From CBDANW01 sp965197825 (GTDB lineage Bacteria; Acidobacteriota; Vicinamibacteria; Marinacidobacterales; DATDRI01), in the NCBI GenBank assembly GCA_965197825.1, contig CBDANW010000003.1, forward strand, positions 1,984,001-2,048,000: DNA of 64,000 nt, in the 5' to 3' direction. The notes beneath the pieces are model-generated. The model was not told the DNA's origin. It made no database searches and saw nothing but the letters and a program-made list of their open reading frames with translations. Every line of letters starts with the position of its first letter. The stretch's first letter is position 1. A program made the position numbers and the translations under genes. Below, piece by piece: positions 1 through 9,730 of the stretch.

Positions 1-654
1 TCTAGCCGCCGAGACAGGTATTCCTCGAGCTTCCTAGTCGTCTGGCTCACGAGGTGACGGCTGGCGGCACTCTTACTCGTGCCACGAGACTTCAACTTGG
101 CCGCGGGTTTGTCCAGACTCGATTCGTAATTTCGGGTCGATACCCCCACCAAGATCTGATTCAACACTCGCTCTGGAAGCGGGTCTTCTTCGCGGAAGGC
201 TTCGAAGTGTGGAAGCGACGCCTCCTCGCCCGACTTCGAGCGAACTCGAGGTCGCGACACTTGGATGCGACGACCACCGAAGCTCAGCTCTCCGTTCGTG
301 CTCCCACAGTGGTTATGAGTTCGCTCCTTCTCGTGCTTGCCCTTGAGCCCCGCGATCTCCTCGGCGTCCTCTCTGAGCAGTAGGTGCAGAGCTGTCAGTC
401 CTTGCTCGTACACCCATTCCGTCAGATCCGCCTTCGTGGCCGCGATCCCAGCTATCATCGGTAGCAGTATCTGACCGACTTGGCCAACTACCTTGCCCGT
501 AGGCGAGTGCGTTTGCTTTCTTACTGGCTTCTTCGATTTCCTAGGCATTGGTGGCTCCTTGTCCCCCTCTGGAGACGGTTTATTGGCAGACCTATTCTTA
601 GGCCGGCCAAGGAGCCGCCGCTACCCCAAATTCAACATCCGGCGGGACATCCCC
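1..654 (-). mobile_element. IS256-family element A, 5' part, cut by window edge
   Basis: Nearly base-for-base equal to 28863-29516 of the complete copy at 28057-29516. The transposase start codon is the complement of 546-548, and about 182 N-terminal codons are present before the window edge. The element terminus (tail of the inverted repeat, CATCCCC) ends at 654. Residue 2 differs from the complete copy (Pro instead of Ser). Whether the rest of the copy is intact lies outside the window. Confidence 0.85.
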
Positions 655-728
655 AAACCCCTACACGACGGTGGAAATGCCCATGGTTCTCTCTCTGAGG
701 ATTCGGCGCTACAATGATTCCCCTGGCC

Positions 729-814
729 GGAGGGATGGCCGAGTGGTTGAAGGCGGCGGTCTTGAAAACCGTTGACCGAAAGGTCCGGGGGTTCGAATCC
801 CTCTCCCTCCGCCA
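729..814 (+). tRNA. tRNA-Ser (anticodon UGA)
   Basis: 86 nt with encoded CCA. The acceptor stem GGAGGGA pairs with TCCCTCC, the D-arm has GCCGAGTGG, the anticodon loop is CTTGAAA with anticodon TGA, a long class II variable arm (TGACCGAAAGGTC) is present, and the T-loop is TTCGAAT. All parts expected of a serine tRNA are there, and it is the only RNA gene I find. Repeat R1 begins immediately 3' of it, so the tRNA 3' end may have served as an integration site (inference). Confidence 0.95.
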
Positions 815-817
815 CCT

Positions 818-1463
818 AGTCTGCCCAATTGTGGCACTGCAGAGACGGGTGAGATTTTCCGCACTGTTGGCAGGGTTTTGCAGGGGTAGGTGGCACCAGA
901 GACGCGCTAGAAGGGCCGAACGGACCTCATTTTCGGGTTTCGTCTCTAATCTCGATTTTCGAGTGCCACGTTTGCGCCAAATAGGAGATGGGCGCTGACC
1001 CGGCCGTGTGGCGACCGCAAAGAGGCCACCCGAGAGGCCCAGAATCGAGGCCGGCGCTACCGTGGCGCAGCAGGCTAGCAAGTTCTGGTCCAGGTGCGGC
1101 CCGGGCCTCATTGATGTCTATCTTTCCCCAGGCCTCGATCCAGATATTCGCCCGGGGAGCGTGGCATCCCGTTTCTCGACGGTGTTTCCCTGTGCGTACC
1201 GGAAAACTCGAATCGCCGGCCGCAAAGTCACCCTCCCAGGGCATTGGTGTCATCTCGTTCGAATATACGAGGATCTCCACGACCGCCCAGGATCAGCCCT
1301 GGCGTCCAGAACAAATAGGCCGAATATTCGAAACCAGGCACAAGAGCGAGCCTCTCCACGTTCCTAAGACGCCGGTGGCACCGACGGGTCAACCGGTACG
1401 GAGCAGCCAATCGTGGCAGGTCTAAACCGTGCAATCAACGCTGGATCGACTTTTTGCGGAGCA
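818..1463. repeat. Dispersed non-coding repeat R1, copy A
   Basis: About 640 bp directly downstream of the tRNA. It is repeated with roughly 85-90% identity by eye at 10081-10770 (copy B, with an insert), 53486-53790 (copy C, 5' half) and 63916-64000 (copy D, cut by the window edge). No reading frame is preserved between copies, so I read it as a non-coding mobile or structured repeat. Its last 30 bases (GCAATCAACGCTGGATCGAC and on) recur alone, inverted, at about 21058-21095. Confidence 0.75.
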
Positions 1464-2055
1464 CAGCGACCCCGAGCGCGGGCAGTACGGGTACGCTGAT
1501 CACACGTTTCGCCATCCGCACTTTCAGGTGGAAGCCGTCCAGGTAAACGATCGCGTAGACCTCCTCGCTGAGAGCACGGTTCTGCCATTCCTCGAAGCGC
1601 TCCTTCAGCCGGCTAACCACGCGAGACACCGCGCTCTTCGATAGGTGCTCCTCACCGAGCAGTGGTTTCAGCGCTTTGCGGATCCGGCGGCTATTCGCGC
1701 CCGACAAGTACGTCCCCAAGATCGCCTCGTCGACCTCACGAGTCCGGCGCGCGTACCGGGGCAACAGCTCGCTCCTGAACTCTGTCGTCTCTCCCGTTTC
1801 CTCGTCTCGCACGCGGGCTCGTGGCACACGGAGCTCGCGAGTTCCCACCGACGTCGTCACGCGACGGGTTTCGGCTCCGTTGCGATATCCACAGCGGTCT
1901 TCTGCACGCTCGTAGCTACCACACTCCAGCGCTTGGTTGACTTCTTCCTCGAGCACGACCTCGATCGCCTCCAGTACCCGCTTACGCAGCCGGAGTTGGA
2001 CGAACTCCCGGTACTCGCTTACAGACTCCTTCGATATGGTGGTAGGCTTCTTCAT
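1435..2055 (-). pseudogene. IS256-family transposase C, N-terminal fragment
   Basis: 206 codons matching the N-terminal half of Mutator/IS256 transposases, reaching the first catalytic aspartate (YLDGFHLKVR) before running into repeat R1. The DDE remainder is missing. ATG at 2055 is preceded by a good GAGGAGG ribosome site. Fragments from the other half of a similar transposase lie at 9790-9881 and 26983-27930, so this family was once present in several copies. Non-functional as a transposase. Confidence 0.8.
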
Positions 2056-2166
2056 GGCGTAATCTTCCTCCTCGCCTTTCCAGGCGCGGTTTCGTTTTGC
2101 TTAACCGGAGGTTACGCCATTCTTATTTGCACGGGAAGCGGGACGGACCCAAAGTTAGCATCGCTT

Positions 2167-2967
2167 ATGGCAACTAATCTCGACCGATACAAGAAGGATC
2201 TAGAAATTCTTGTCACGGTCGGCGAAGCCTTGGAGGCCGCGATCAAGGTTGAAGAGCTTTCGGACGAACTCCAATCAAGAGAAAGCGACGAGGGTAAAGA
2301 GGATCTGAAGAAATTGGTCAACCGTTTGCCGTCGTTCAACTCCGAATACCAAACGTGGTATTCGGAGGCGAAAGCCCTTATAAAACAGCTCTTGCCAGAC
2401 CGACTCGACGATTTCGTTCGTTACTATGAAAAGCCAAGACATCGGAGAAACATTAACTATGAAAACTATCGCATCGAAGACCGTCTTCAAGGATTGACTA
2501 TCAAGCGTGGTTTGGTGGTCGTTAGTCCACATGCCGCGATCCCGCACTTCCAACAGCAGTTGAACATTGTGAAGGCGGTGAAAGCACGATTCGAGAGTTC
2601 GCTATTCGATATTCAACAACTCGTTACAGCAGACCTCTTCAATTCAGAACTCGACGCCGCGTCGGAGCTAGCGAAGAAGAAGTTTCTGCGGGCTGCTGGA
2701 GCGCTCGCAGGAGTCGTCTTAGAGAAGCACCTGCGCCAAGTTTGCAAGAGTCACTCGGTAGCAATTCGGAAGAAGAAACTAACTATCAATGACTTCAACG
2801 AACTGCTCAAAAAGGCAGATGTAGTGGATGTTCCGATGTGGCGATTCATTCAGCATCTAGCGGATTTGAGAAATCTCTGTGACCATGATAGGGAATCCGA
2901 ACCCACGAACGCTCAGGTCGATGAACTGATTTCTGGAATCAACAAGATTATCAAGACGGTGTTCTAA
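2167..2967 (+). CDS. Hypothetical protein with C-terminal HEPN-like domain
   Basis: 266 residues, not recognised as a named family. The N-terminal half is charged and probably helical. The C-terminal third (about 175-266) has a two-helix arrangement with the sequence ADLRNLCDHDRE, which holds an RX4H motif of the kind found in HEPN ribonucleases and HEPN-like DUF4145 proteins. I chose ATG 2167 because the open frame upstream runs antisense through the IS256 fragment; there is no clear ribosome site. The 5' end abuts that IS, so truncation is possible. RNA cleavage or a toxin/abortive-infection role is an inference from motif and neighbourhood. Confidence 0.55.
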   Translation: MATNLDRYKKDLEILVTVGEALEAAIKVEELSDELQSRESDEGKEDLKKLVNRLPSFNSEYQTWYSEAKALIKQLLPDRLDDFVRYYEKPRHRRNINYENYRIEDRLQGLTIKRGLVVVSPHAAIPHFQQQLNIVKAVKARFESSLFDIQQLVTADLFNSELDAASELAKKKFLRAAGALAGVVLEKHLRQVCKSHSVAIRKKKLTINDFNELLKKADVVDVPMWRFIQHLADLRNLCDHDRESEPTNAQVDELISGINKIIKTVF

Positions 2968-3087
2968 CAGCCTCTGGAGAAATAGCCCGTACGTGGTCCG
3001 ATCCCGTCCTGTTGACGTGCTCCCCGAAAACTAGGACAAAGCCGAGTTGAATCGGAGCTGAGATAATGGCCGCGAAGAGGAGCGGTC

Positions 3088-3354
3088 ATGAAGAGGAAGC
3101 GATTCACGGAAGAGCAGATCATCGGGATTCAGCGTGAAGCGGAATCGGGAACGGCTGTGCCTGAGCTTTGCCGTAAACACGGAATGTCGAACACGACGTT
3201 CTACAAGTGGCGGAGGAAGTACGGCGGGATGGACGTGAGCGAGGCTCGTCGCCTGAAGCAACTCGAGGACGAGAATCGTCGTCTGAAGCGTCTGGTGGCG
3301 GACGAGGCGCTAGACATCCAGATGTTGAGGGCGGTGAACGCAAGAAAATGGTGA
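3088..3354 (+). CDS. IS3-family OrfA (helix-turn-helix)
   Basis: 88 residues. Starts with the conserved FTEEQIIGI helix, then CRKHGMSNTTFYKWRRKYGG (HTH_Tnp_1), and ends in a leucine-zipper-like coiled coil (LKQLEDENRRLKRLV). It binds the IS ends and, through frameshifting or coupling with orfB, forms part of the transposase. Its TGA overlaps the ATG of orfB at 3348. Confidence 0.9.
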   Translation: MKRKRFTEEQIIGIQREAESGTAVPELCRKHGMSNTTFYKWRRKYGGMDVSEARRLKQLEDENRRLKRLVADEALDIQMLRAVNARKW

Positions 3355-4172
3355 GTCCTGCCGCGAAACGAGAGGCTGCGACGTGGCTGGTTGGCGAGTA
3401 CGAGGTCAGTCAGCGTCGAGCGTGCAGGACATTAGGGCTAGGCCTCTCGACGTGCCGCTACGTGAGTCGGAGAGTTGACGGCGGTGAGGTCCGCAAGCGT
3501 CTCTTCGAGCTCGCTGAGGAGCGCCCGCGGTTCGGCTACTGCCGCCTGTGGCTGCTTCTACGGCAAGAAGGCCATGAAGTGAACCCGAAGCGGATCTACC
3601 GTCTGTACCGCCTGGGAGGGCTAAAGCTGCGCCCCAAGAAGCGCAAGCGTGTGAGCCGTCATCCTCGGCAGAAGCTCGTTGAGCCGAAGCATGTCAACGA
3701 CCGCTGGGCGATGGATTTCATGAGCGACCAGCTCGCGCAAGGGCGACGATTTCGGATTCTGAACGTGGTCGATGGTTGTAGTCGAGAGGCTCTAGCAAGC
3801 GAAGCCGAGTACTCCCTCCCTGGTGTTGCCGTTGTGGACGTACTAGAAGCGATCGCAGCGCTGCGGGGTTACCCGAAGCAAATCGTCATCGACAACGGGC
3901 CCGAGTTCACGGGTCGAGTTCTCGATGCGTGGGCCTATGACAAGGGCGTCGAGCTTCGATTCATCGAACCGGGCAAGCCAACGCAGAACGCTTTCGTCGA
4001 AAGCTTCAACGGCCGGTTCCGCGATGAGTGTCTCAATTAGCACGGGTTCGTCACCCTGGCGGACGCCCAGCGCATCATCGAACAATGGTGCCAGGACTAC
4101 AACACGATTCGACCTCACAGCTCGCTCGGCAACCTCACACCGGTTGAGTTCGCTCGTGGTCGAGTCGCCTAG
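3348..4172 (+). pseudogene. IS3-family OrfB transposase with nonsense codon
   Basis: rve integrase-type transposase: AMDFMSD holds the first catalytic Asp, IVIDNGPEF the second, and NAFVESFNG the Glu. A TAG at 4038-4040 replaces the usual Glu codon after DECLN. The frame then continues unbroken through TIRPHSSLGNLTPVEF to the real stop at 4170-4172. One base change therefore removed the last 43 residues; the DDE triad is upstream of the stop, so partial function cannot be excluded. Confidence 0.85.
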
Positions 4173-4235
4173 GGGCCAGAATTTCGGCAAAGAATCTGAT
4201 TCGTCTGTGTACCAAAAAATGGGAGCAGGTCAGAA

Positions 4236-4365
4236 TCTTAGGACATCACCCGACACGATGGGGCTAGCGTCATTGGCGCTTGCGGGCAGAGGTGTGATGA
4301 GCTCGTTGCCGAGGCTTTGGTGGTTCCGTTCTGTGTGATAGTGCACTACGTATTCGCTTACCGCT
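4236..4365 (-). pseudogene. C-terminal remnant of an integrase-type transposase
   Basis: On the minus strand the sequence reads VHYHTERNHQSLGNEL, matching the HHYHGERNHQGLGN signature of the complete transposase at 33806-34888. No N-terminal part is present. It fills the gap between the IS3 element and the large gene at 4389. Confidence 0.7.
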
Positions 4366-4388
4366 GTTAGCAGATTAGGAAGCAAAAA

Positions 4389-7300
4389 TTGCCTGAGGAA
4401 AACGCCGAATTAGATTTCAAGAAATTCAACGCGCTCATGTACGAACGCATGCGCTGGGCGAGACTTTTTGTGACAATCGACGAGATCGCTGAGGATAACA
4501 AGGCGCTTGTCCGAGTTCTCTCGACTTACGATCCGACTGTGGCCGTCCCGCTCTTAGGAGGTCTCTTGACCTTGCCTGAATATCAATCGCATTGCCTTCG
4601 ACTCGAAATACTAGTGGCGCTGGCGGTCGCTTACTGCCATGGTCGGAAGAAAGCGAATGTCAACGAAGCGCAGCGCTGGTTCTCTCAGCTCGGAAACTCG
4701 CGATGCGCGGCCTCCGAGGATCCAGCCGAAGATGTCTTTGTTTCGCTCATCCAGGACGACCGCGGAAATTACCGTCTCCTCGAAGGTGTTCGGGAAGAGG
4801 CGAGCTTTTATACCCAGCGCGTTCTTGATGTCATTGCAACGATGCCCGACAAGGGGCAATTTGGACAGATCAATAAAAGCTTTCGCGCGATGCTCATTAT
4901 CTCCGATATGGTGTGCGACAAGGCTAAATTACAACGCTATCAGCTTGGCTCCGATAAGCTGCACTCCGCGCTGTCGCCAAGTAAACTTCCTGGACGAAAT
5001 ACCCTGATCTCTCGCGTGACGGTTACTTTCGCTGAGCTCCAAGGGCGTGGGGTCACACACTCTGATATCGAGCCATTCCTGTTTCGTCCGCAAATGAAGA
5101 AAGATCTCACTGTACAGGAAATCGGAGGCAGCTATTTGGACCACTATCCGCTGATCATGCAGGCGGACACGCATGTGACAGTCACTCTTCCCTCAGCGCT
5201 ATCGGTCGCAATGCGGAATTACGCAATTGCCAGCATCATCGAAGGCGGATTGAGCAAGACCTTCGATGGCATACTTGCAAGGAAATATGCGGAACTGTTT
5301 AGTGACACGCCTTTACTCGGCGGACCGATGCACGCGCCTGTCCAATGGAACAAAGTTGGCGATCATCGCTGGTCTACTTTCTCCTTCAAGGTCGACGAAG
5401 GATACTACATCTCCTATCACCTCTTTCTGCCATCTGTGCTAACGCATGTGAACGGAGGCTTCAAAAGCGACTATCAAATAGAAGACACTCTGACTGAAGC
5501 GCTGCAAAAGTCGATCGATGACGTTATCAGGGATTTAGTGGAGCAGCCCGACTTTAAAGAAGGACTGGTCATCCTCGTTGGCTGCGGTTGGGGCAAGGGC
5601 TATGTCATTCAAGGCATTGAGTTGAATCATCCCAAATGGCGTTTCGAAAGCATGTCTGCGGCGGACCTCGTGCGGCTCAGCTGGTTGGGCGATATGAATC
5701 CCAAGTATTTTTGGCGCATTCAAGATGGGCTGGAGGCTGTGGCGAAGGCTGGCGTGAAGATTGTAAATCCCAACGGTATCCTGAACCTTATCGGCTGGGT
5801 GCGCGGCAATCAAGGCCATTTCGTGCCACATGCGCAGCTTTCAGATGACGAGATCTCGCCCGAGCGACCATTGATGCTCAACCCGCCACTTAACCTATTG
5901 AGGGAGGTACGCGCTGAATCCGACCAGGGTTACGACCGCCACCGCTCGTTCGACAACACTGGGAAGTGGCACGATGTTCGACGTGCCTCACCCAACTTGT
6001 TCTTTGACAGTGAGAGCAGCAGCCGCGTCTATCGCTCTATGGATGATCTGCGGAGCGGAACCCTGACATCCGTTTACGAAGGTACGCTTCATCTCTGGCT
6101 CTCTGTTGCCACGCCGAACCTCACCCAAAAAGAGGTCAAGTATCAGCTTTGGGAAATGGCCAACGAATGGCTGCATCGCATCGGCGCTGCTCTTGATGCA
6201 CGCGCTGAAGGTGCGACGGGGACACTCAATCTCAAGGTCTATGTTGAGTTTTGGGATTTCGACCCGCCCAAGGAGGTAGACGGAAAGCCGACGCCAGAGG
6301 AGCTCATCCCGCTCTGCACAATCGAGACACATAGCGAGCCGAACGCTTTCAAAGCTGTCTTCGGGGTCGGTTTCTTGAGTGGCTTTCTTATCGCTGAAAA
6401 CATCGCCGAACGCCTATTTGTTCGAAGTCTTTTGCCAGCCTTCCTACGTCTTCTCGGTGTGGAGAATGGTGATGGTGAGGCCGAGGCAATTGAGTCTCGT
6501 ATCGTTCAAAACAACGAAGCACGCAGCTTTCACCTTTTCCATGCCCAGAAATTCATGGATCATGTTCAAGATGCACTACCCAAGGAACTTATCGCGATAG
6601 ATCCCATTGACTATGCTGCCGTCAAGATTGGGCTGGGTTGGCGTGTTATTGGGAAAGACCAGGGTAATAGGTTCGAAGGACGAGAGGTATGCACCGGCCT
6701 TTTGGCGAAGGTCGTTGATGTTTTGCTGGACGACATGATCGATACGTTTTCCACTTTCGATCGGCTTTCCACACTCAAACGGCTTGTGGCCAATTGCGAG
6801 AAGGCAGGCGCGAAGGAAGATCATTGGAAGCTAACATCGGCCTCCATTCTCGGCCTGCACGGGCAGGTTCCAGAAACCGTTGATCGCGTTGTCGAGCAGC
6901 TGTCGAAGTTTTCCGGTGCCTCCGTTGCAAGTCGCCTTTTGATCGAAATTGCTTTGTGTGCCTGCCCTTCGGAAGGTGGCACCAAGTTATCCGGCATTGA
7001 AATGAGCAAATTGATCGCGCGCGCCGCCCTTGTTGTCAGTATTGGCGGCCTGTCTGATGCGATCTATTACAATGCGCTTGCCCCAGAAATAAAGATCTCT
7101 CCATTGGGTGACATTCTCTTTCGTGATGAATTGGGTGAATTGGTAGTTGAACCGATGCTATCCCGCATAGTGGGTGACAGATTCATTGCCCACGCCCCAC
7201 TGCAAAAGAAAAACTATGAAAACCCCGGAATCCTGCCTGATGCTCGAGGGAAAATCCGTGACGAGTTTTGGGATATCTGGAAGATTGAGATGGGCTTCGA

Positions 7301-8177
7301 CATGAATGAAGCGCGCAACATCATAGATGCTTTAGAGGATAAAGGCATTGCGGAACACACTGCGATTCTAGAGATCACTCAAAGCGAATATCTCTCAGTA
7401 GTGTGCTCGGATTCTGTATCCAAAGAAGCAGCCAAAAAGTTCTTGAGCCAATTCTCCCTGGCATCGCGCCCGCAGTGGCGGGATCCTCCCAAAGGCTTTC
7501 TGCGGAAAGATATCTATCCGTGGCGTTTTGGTCGAAGACTTTCTTTCGTGACGCGCCCTATTCTGAAAATAGACAACAACGATGACCAGCTGCTAGTCAT
7601 TGCTCCAGCCGTGTTACGAAAGGGCTTTGCCTATGTCTTCGATGGTGCCCATAGCGGTCGACTCGGACGATCTTTTTTTCGCACGAAGAAGATGAAGGAT
7701 GCCTGGTGGGGCAAGGCACGTGAGGGTCACAGCTTCAATGCTGCAGTCGCGCGGGCCTTATCAGATGCTGGCTGGCAAGTCCGAAAAAATATCGAACTTC
7801 CAGAAGTCCTTAATCGCAAAATGGAGCACGACTTTGGGGATATTGATGTACTTGCTTGGAGATCGGATCGGAACCAGATGCTTGTAATCGAATGCAAAGA
7901 TCTTTCTACGGCGCGCAATTACTCAGAAATTGCTGCCTTGCTTGCTGACTACCAGGGTATCGAAGCCGACGGAGAAGCGGATAAGCTCAAGAAACACCTC
8001 AACCGAGTCTCGCTGCTCCAGGAAAGTCATGGACAACTTCGGCACTTCACCAGCATTCAGCGGCCTCAGATTGTTTCCTGCCTTGTTTGTAGTGGCGTCG
8101 TACCCATGCAATACGCAAAAATTGACGCATTAGCGGACACGCACGTCGGTACGATTGAGGAGATTCTAGCCTTGTAG
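4389..8177 (+). CDS. Large protein with C-terminal PD-(D/E)XK nuclease domain
   Basis: 1262 residues; no family recognised for the first 1100. At about 1110-1190 there is a clear PD-(D/E)XK fold: helix GHSFNAAVARALSDAGWQV, then FGDIDVLAW (Asp), then LVIECKDL (E-X-K). Around residue 397 is a glycine-rich VGCGWGKGY that only faintly resembles a P-loop and lacks the Ser/Thr. There are no membrane segments or signal peptide. TTG 4389 is supported by AGGA eight bases upstream; the next in-frame ATG is 16 codons in. It stands alone between IS remnants, with somewhat lower GC than its neighbours, consistent with transfer. A nuclease is likely; a single-gene defence role is inference. Confidence 0.7.
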   Translation: MPEENAELDFKKFNALMYERMRWARLFVTIDEIAEDNKALVRVLSTYDPTVAVPLLGGLLTLPEYQSHCLRLEILVALAVAYCHGRKKANVNEAQRWFSQLGNSRCAASEDPAEDVFVSLIQDDRGNYRLLEGVREEASFYTQRVLDVIATMPDKGQFGQINKSFRAMLIISDMVCDKAKLQRYQLGSDKLHSALSPSKLPGRNTLISRVTVTFAELQGRGVTHSDIEPFLFRPQMKKDLTVQEIGGSYLDHYPLIMQADTHVTVTLPSALSVAMRNYAIASIIEGGLSKTFDGILARKYAELFSDTPLLGGPMHAPVQWNKVGDHRWSTFSFKVDEGYYISYHLFLPSVLTHVNGGFKSDYQIEDTLTEALQKSIDDVIRDLVEQPDFKEGLVILVGCGWGKGYVIQGIELNHPKWRFESMSAADLVRLSWLGDMNPKYFWRIQDGLEAVAKAGVKIVNPNGILNLIGWVRGNQGHFVPHAQLSDDEISPERPLMLNPPLNLLREVRAESDQGYDRHRSFDNTGKWHDVRRASPNLFFDSESSSRVYRSMDDLRSGTLTSVYEGTLHLWLSVATPNLTQKEVKYQLWEMANEWLHRIGAALDARAEGATGTLNLKVYVEFWDFDPPKEVDGKPTPEELIPLCTIETHSEPNAFKAVFGVGFLSGFLIAENIAERLFVRSLLPAFLRLLGVENGDGEAEAIESRIVQNNEARSFHLFHAQKFMDHVQDALPKELIAIDPIDYAAVKIGLGWRVIGKDQGNRFEGREVCTGLLAKVVDVLLDDMIDTFSTFDRLSTLKRLVANCEKAGAKEDHWKLTSASILGLHGQVPETVDRVVEQLSKFSGASVASRLLIEIALCACPSEGGTKLSGIEMSKLIARAALVVSIGGLSDAIYYNALAPEIKISPLGDILFRDELGELVVEPMLSRIVGDRFIAHAPLQKKNYENPGILPDARGKIRDEFWDIWKIEMGFDMNEARNIIDALEDKGIAEHTAILEITQSEYLSVVCSDSVSKEAAKKFLSQFSLASRPQWRDPPKGFLRKDIYPWRFGRRLSFVTRPILKIDNNDDQLLVIAPAVLRKGFAYVFDGAHSGRLGRSFFRTKKMKDAWWGKAREGHSFNAAVARALSDAGWQVRKNIELPEVLNRKMEHDFGDIDVLAWRSDRNQMLVIECKDLSTARNYSEIAALLADYQGIEADGEADKLKKHLNRVSLLQESHGQLRHFTSIQRPQIVSCLVCSGVVPMQYAKIDALADTHVGTIEEILAL

Positions 8178-8216
8178 TTTGCCGCAGGAAACGCACCGTC
8201 ACAATCACTTTCCGCG

Positions 8217-8330
8217 CGTCCTGTGCCAAAACTCGGCCCTTTTGAAATAGACGATAAATCAGCAGCTTAGTGTCTGTGTTTGCGACCGTGCCAAGGGCCG
8301 TAGGCTTTACAATCGTCTTGGGCGGACGGG
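8217..8330 (-). repeat. Dispersed IS-end repeat R2, interrupted copy
   Basis: Begins CGTCCTGTGCCAAAACTCGG and continues through AATCAGCAGCTTAG into the long form of the repeat. IS256 copy B1 is inserted in it. The repeat resumes at 9731-9790, and the uninterrupted equivalent is at 16655-16817. Confidence 0.8.
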
Positions 8331-9730
8331 GGTCAAGTCTTAATTTTCCTGTCAAATCTCCGTACGGTTCCCCGCGCTCGGTTAAGCTGCTGATTCCTCC
8401 GACGTGCCTTGCGGGAGAAGCTCGTTGCGAAGCTCCTCGACTTTCCTAGCGGCGAAGACATCCATCCTCACGCCGCGCCATTTGTTTGCGACGGCCAAGA
8501 GCACAGCGAACGAGAGTTTCATCGCGGCCTCCTCGGTGAAGAAGTGAGGAATGACCTTTGTGCGACGTTTGTGCTCTCCGAACGTGCGCTCAAGTAGATT
8601 CGACGTGCGAAGCCTTTTGTGATGCGCCGCAGGAAGGCGTAGCGCCTGAAGACACGCTTCGAGGGTCTCTTCCATGCACTTCATCGCGCTCGGGAATCGT
8701 TGACGGTACCGAGCGATCACCTCCCGACCCTTCTTCAGCCCTTGCTCGTAGCTGTTCGCATGGAACGACTCAAGGATGGCCGCCTTGAGTTCGTCGCGCA
8801 CTTCCTTCGGAGCCTTGCCCAGGATGTTCTCGAGGCGGTGCTTCTGGCAACGTTGCTTGAGGCTTCGAGGGAAGACCTCTGCGATCGCTTTGAGCACTCC
8901 AGGATTCCCGTCCGTCACGATGAGCAACGGCTCCCTCATTCCTCGGGCCACTATCTCCTGCAAGAACCCCTTCCAGTTCTCGTAGGATTCTCGGTTGCCG
9001 ACACCGATATGAAGAAGAACTCGCGTCCCATCAGCGCGATAGCCGGTCGCAACGAGGATGGGCTCTTTCCTCTCCGCTCCTTGGTGGTAGCGCAGGTACG
9101 TGCCGTCGAGCTCGAGATACAACAGCTTCTCGTTCGAGAGATCCCGTTTTCGAAACGCCTCGAAATCCTCCGACAGACACCGTGTGACCCGGCTCACCAC
9201 CGACTTCGAGACACCCGTGCCGCTCAGCACGTCCGCGAACGTCGCCTCAATGTCACGCGTCGACATCCCGTGGACGTACATCCGCGCGATCAGTTCATCG
9301 AGTTTCTCGGTCCGGCTCACGTAGGCGTCGAGAATCTTTGACTGAAACACCTTCTCTGTTTCTCGTACCCGCGGCACTTGCACCGTTACCGCTCCCTCGC
9401 CCGTGAGGACCCGATGCGACTCATACCCGTTGCGTCGTCCCTTCTCCTTCGTCGTTGCCGGAGCGTTCTCATAGTAGTTTCGACCCAACGCCTCCGTCAC
9501 CTCGCGCTCCAACGCATATTGAAGCATCATCTGAGCTCCCGACCGGACGATCTCCGAGAGATTCATCTCCCCAAATACCAGTTGTTCCTCGAACTGCTTG
9601 AGCAATCGCTGACTCGGTAGTACCTTTCCCATAATGTATGGTTCTCCTTTTCTGTCCCCATGACGGGGACGGGTTTGAGCTTGGGGAACCATACATCGTT
9701 TTTCTTTGACAGGAATCTTAAGACATCACC
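8331..9730 (-). mobile_element. IS256-family element B, copy 1 (1400 bp)
   Basis: Complete element. Ends read GGTCAAGTCTTAATTTTCCT and, inverted, GGTGATGTCTTAAGATTCCT. It is flanked by an exact 8-bp duplication CGGACGGG at 8323-8330 and 9731-9738, as expected for IS256. It sits inside repeat R2. It is almost identical to copy 2 (11815-13214); I saw one synonymous Arg-codon difference. Confidence 0.95.
8382..9632 (-). CDS. IS256-family transposase (copy B1)
   Basis: 416 residues from the MGKVLPSQ start at 9632; an in-frame ATG 20 codons upstream would read through the leader and is unlikely. DDE-type Mutator transposase: YLELDGTYLRY holds the first Asp, IVTDGNPGVL the second, and the TSNLLERTFGEHKRR region the catalytic Glu. 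Full length for the family with no lesions, so probably active. Confidence 0.95.
   Translation of the reverse strand: MGKVLPSQRLLKQFEEQLVFGEMNLSEIVRSGAQMMLQYALEREVTEALGRNYYENAPATTKEKGRRNGYESHRVLTGEGAVTVQVPRVRETEKVFQSKILDAYVSRTEKLDELIARMYVHGMSTRDIEATFADVLSGTGVSKSVVSRVTRCLSEDFEAFRKRDLSNEKLLYLELDGTYLRYHQGAERKEPILVATGYRADGTRVLLHIGVGNRESYENWKGFLQEIVARGMREPLLIVTDGNPGVLKAIAEVFPRSLKQRCQKHRLENILGKAPKEVRDELKAAILESFHANSYEQGLKKGREVIARYRQRFPSAMKCMEETLEACLQALRLPAAHHKRLRTSNLLERTFGEHKRRTKVIPHFFTEEAAMKLSFAVLLAVANKWRGVRMDVFAARKVEELRNELLPQGTSEESAA

Larger units (their letters stand above)
3013..4232 (+). mobile_element. IS3-family insertion sequence (1220 bp)
   Basis: Imperfect terminal inverted repeats: TGACGTGCTCCCCGAAAAC at the left and the complement of GGGAGCAGGTCA at the right. 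It contains overlapping orfA and orfB in the typical -1 relation. orfB carries a nonsense codon, so this copy is probably not autonomous. I found no convincing target duplication. Confidence 0.85.

Noticed and set aside
632..1111. Minus-strand ORF across tRNA-Ser and R1
   Set aside because: It reads through the tRNA gene antisense and is not conserved in other R1 copies.
1645..2166. N-terminal extension of the HEPN-like gene by 174 codons
   Set aside because: The extension runs antisense through the IS256 transposase fragment; the true start is more likely ATG 2167.
5580..5610. Possible Walker A in the 1262-residue protein
   Set aside because: The GCGWGKGY stretch lacks the Ser/Thr after Lys and no Walker B partner is evident.
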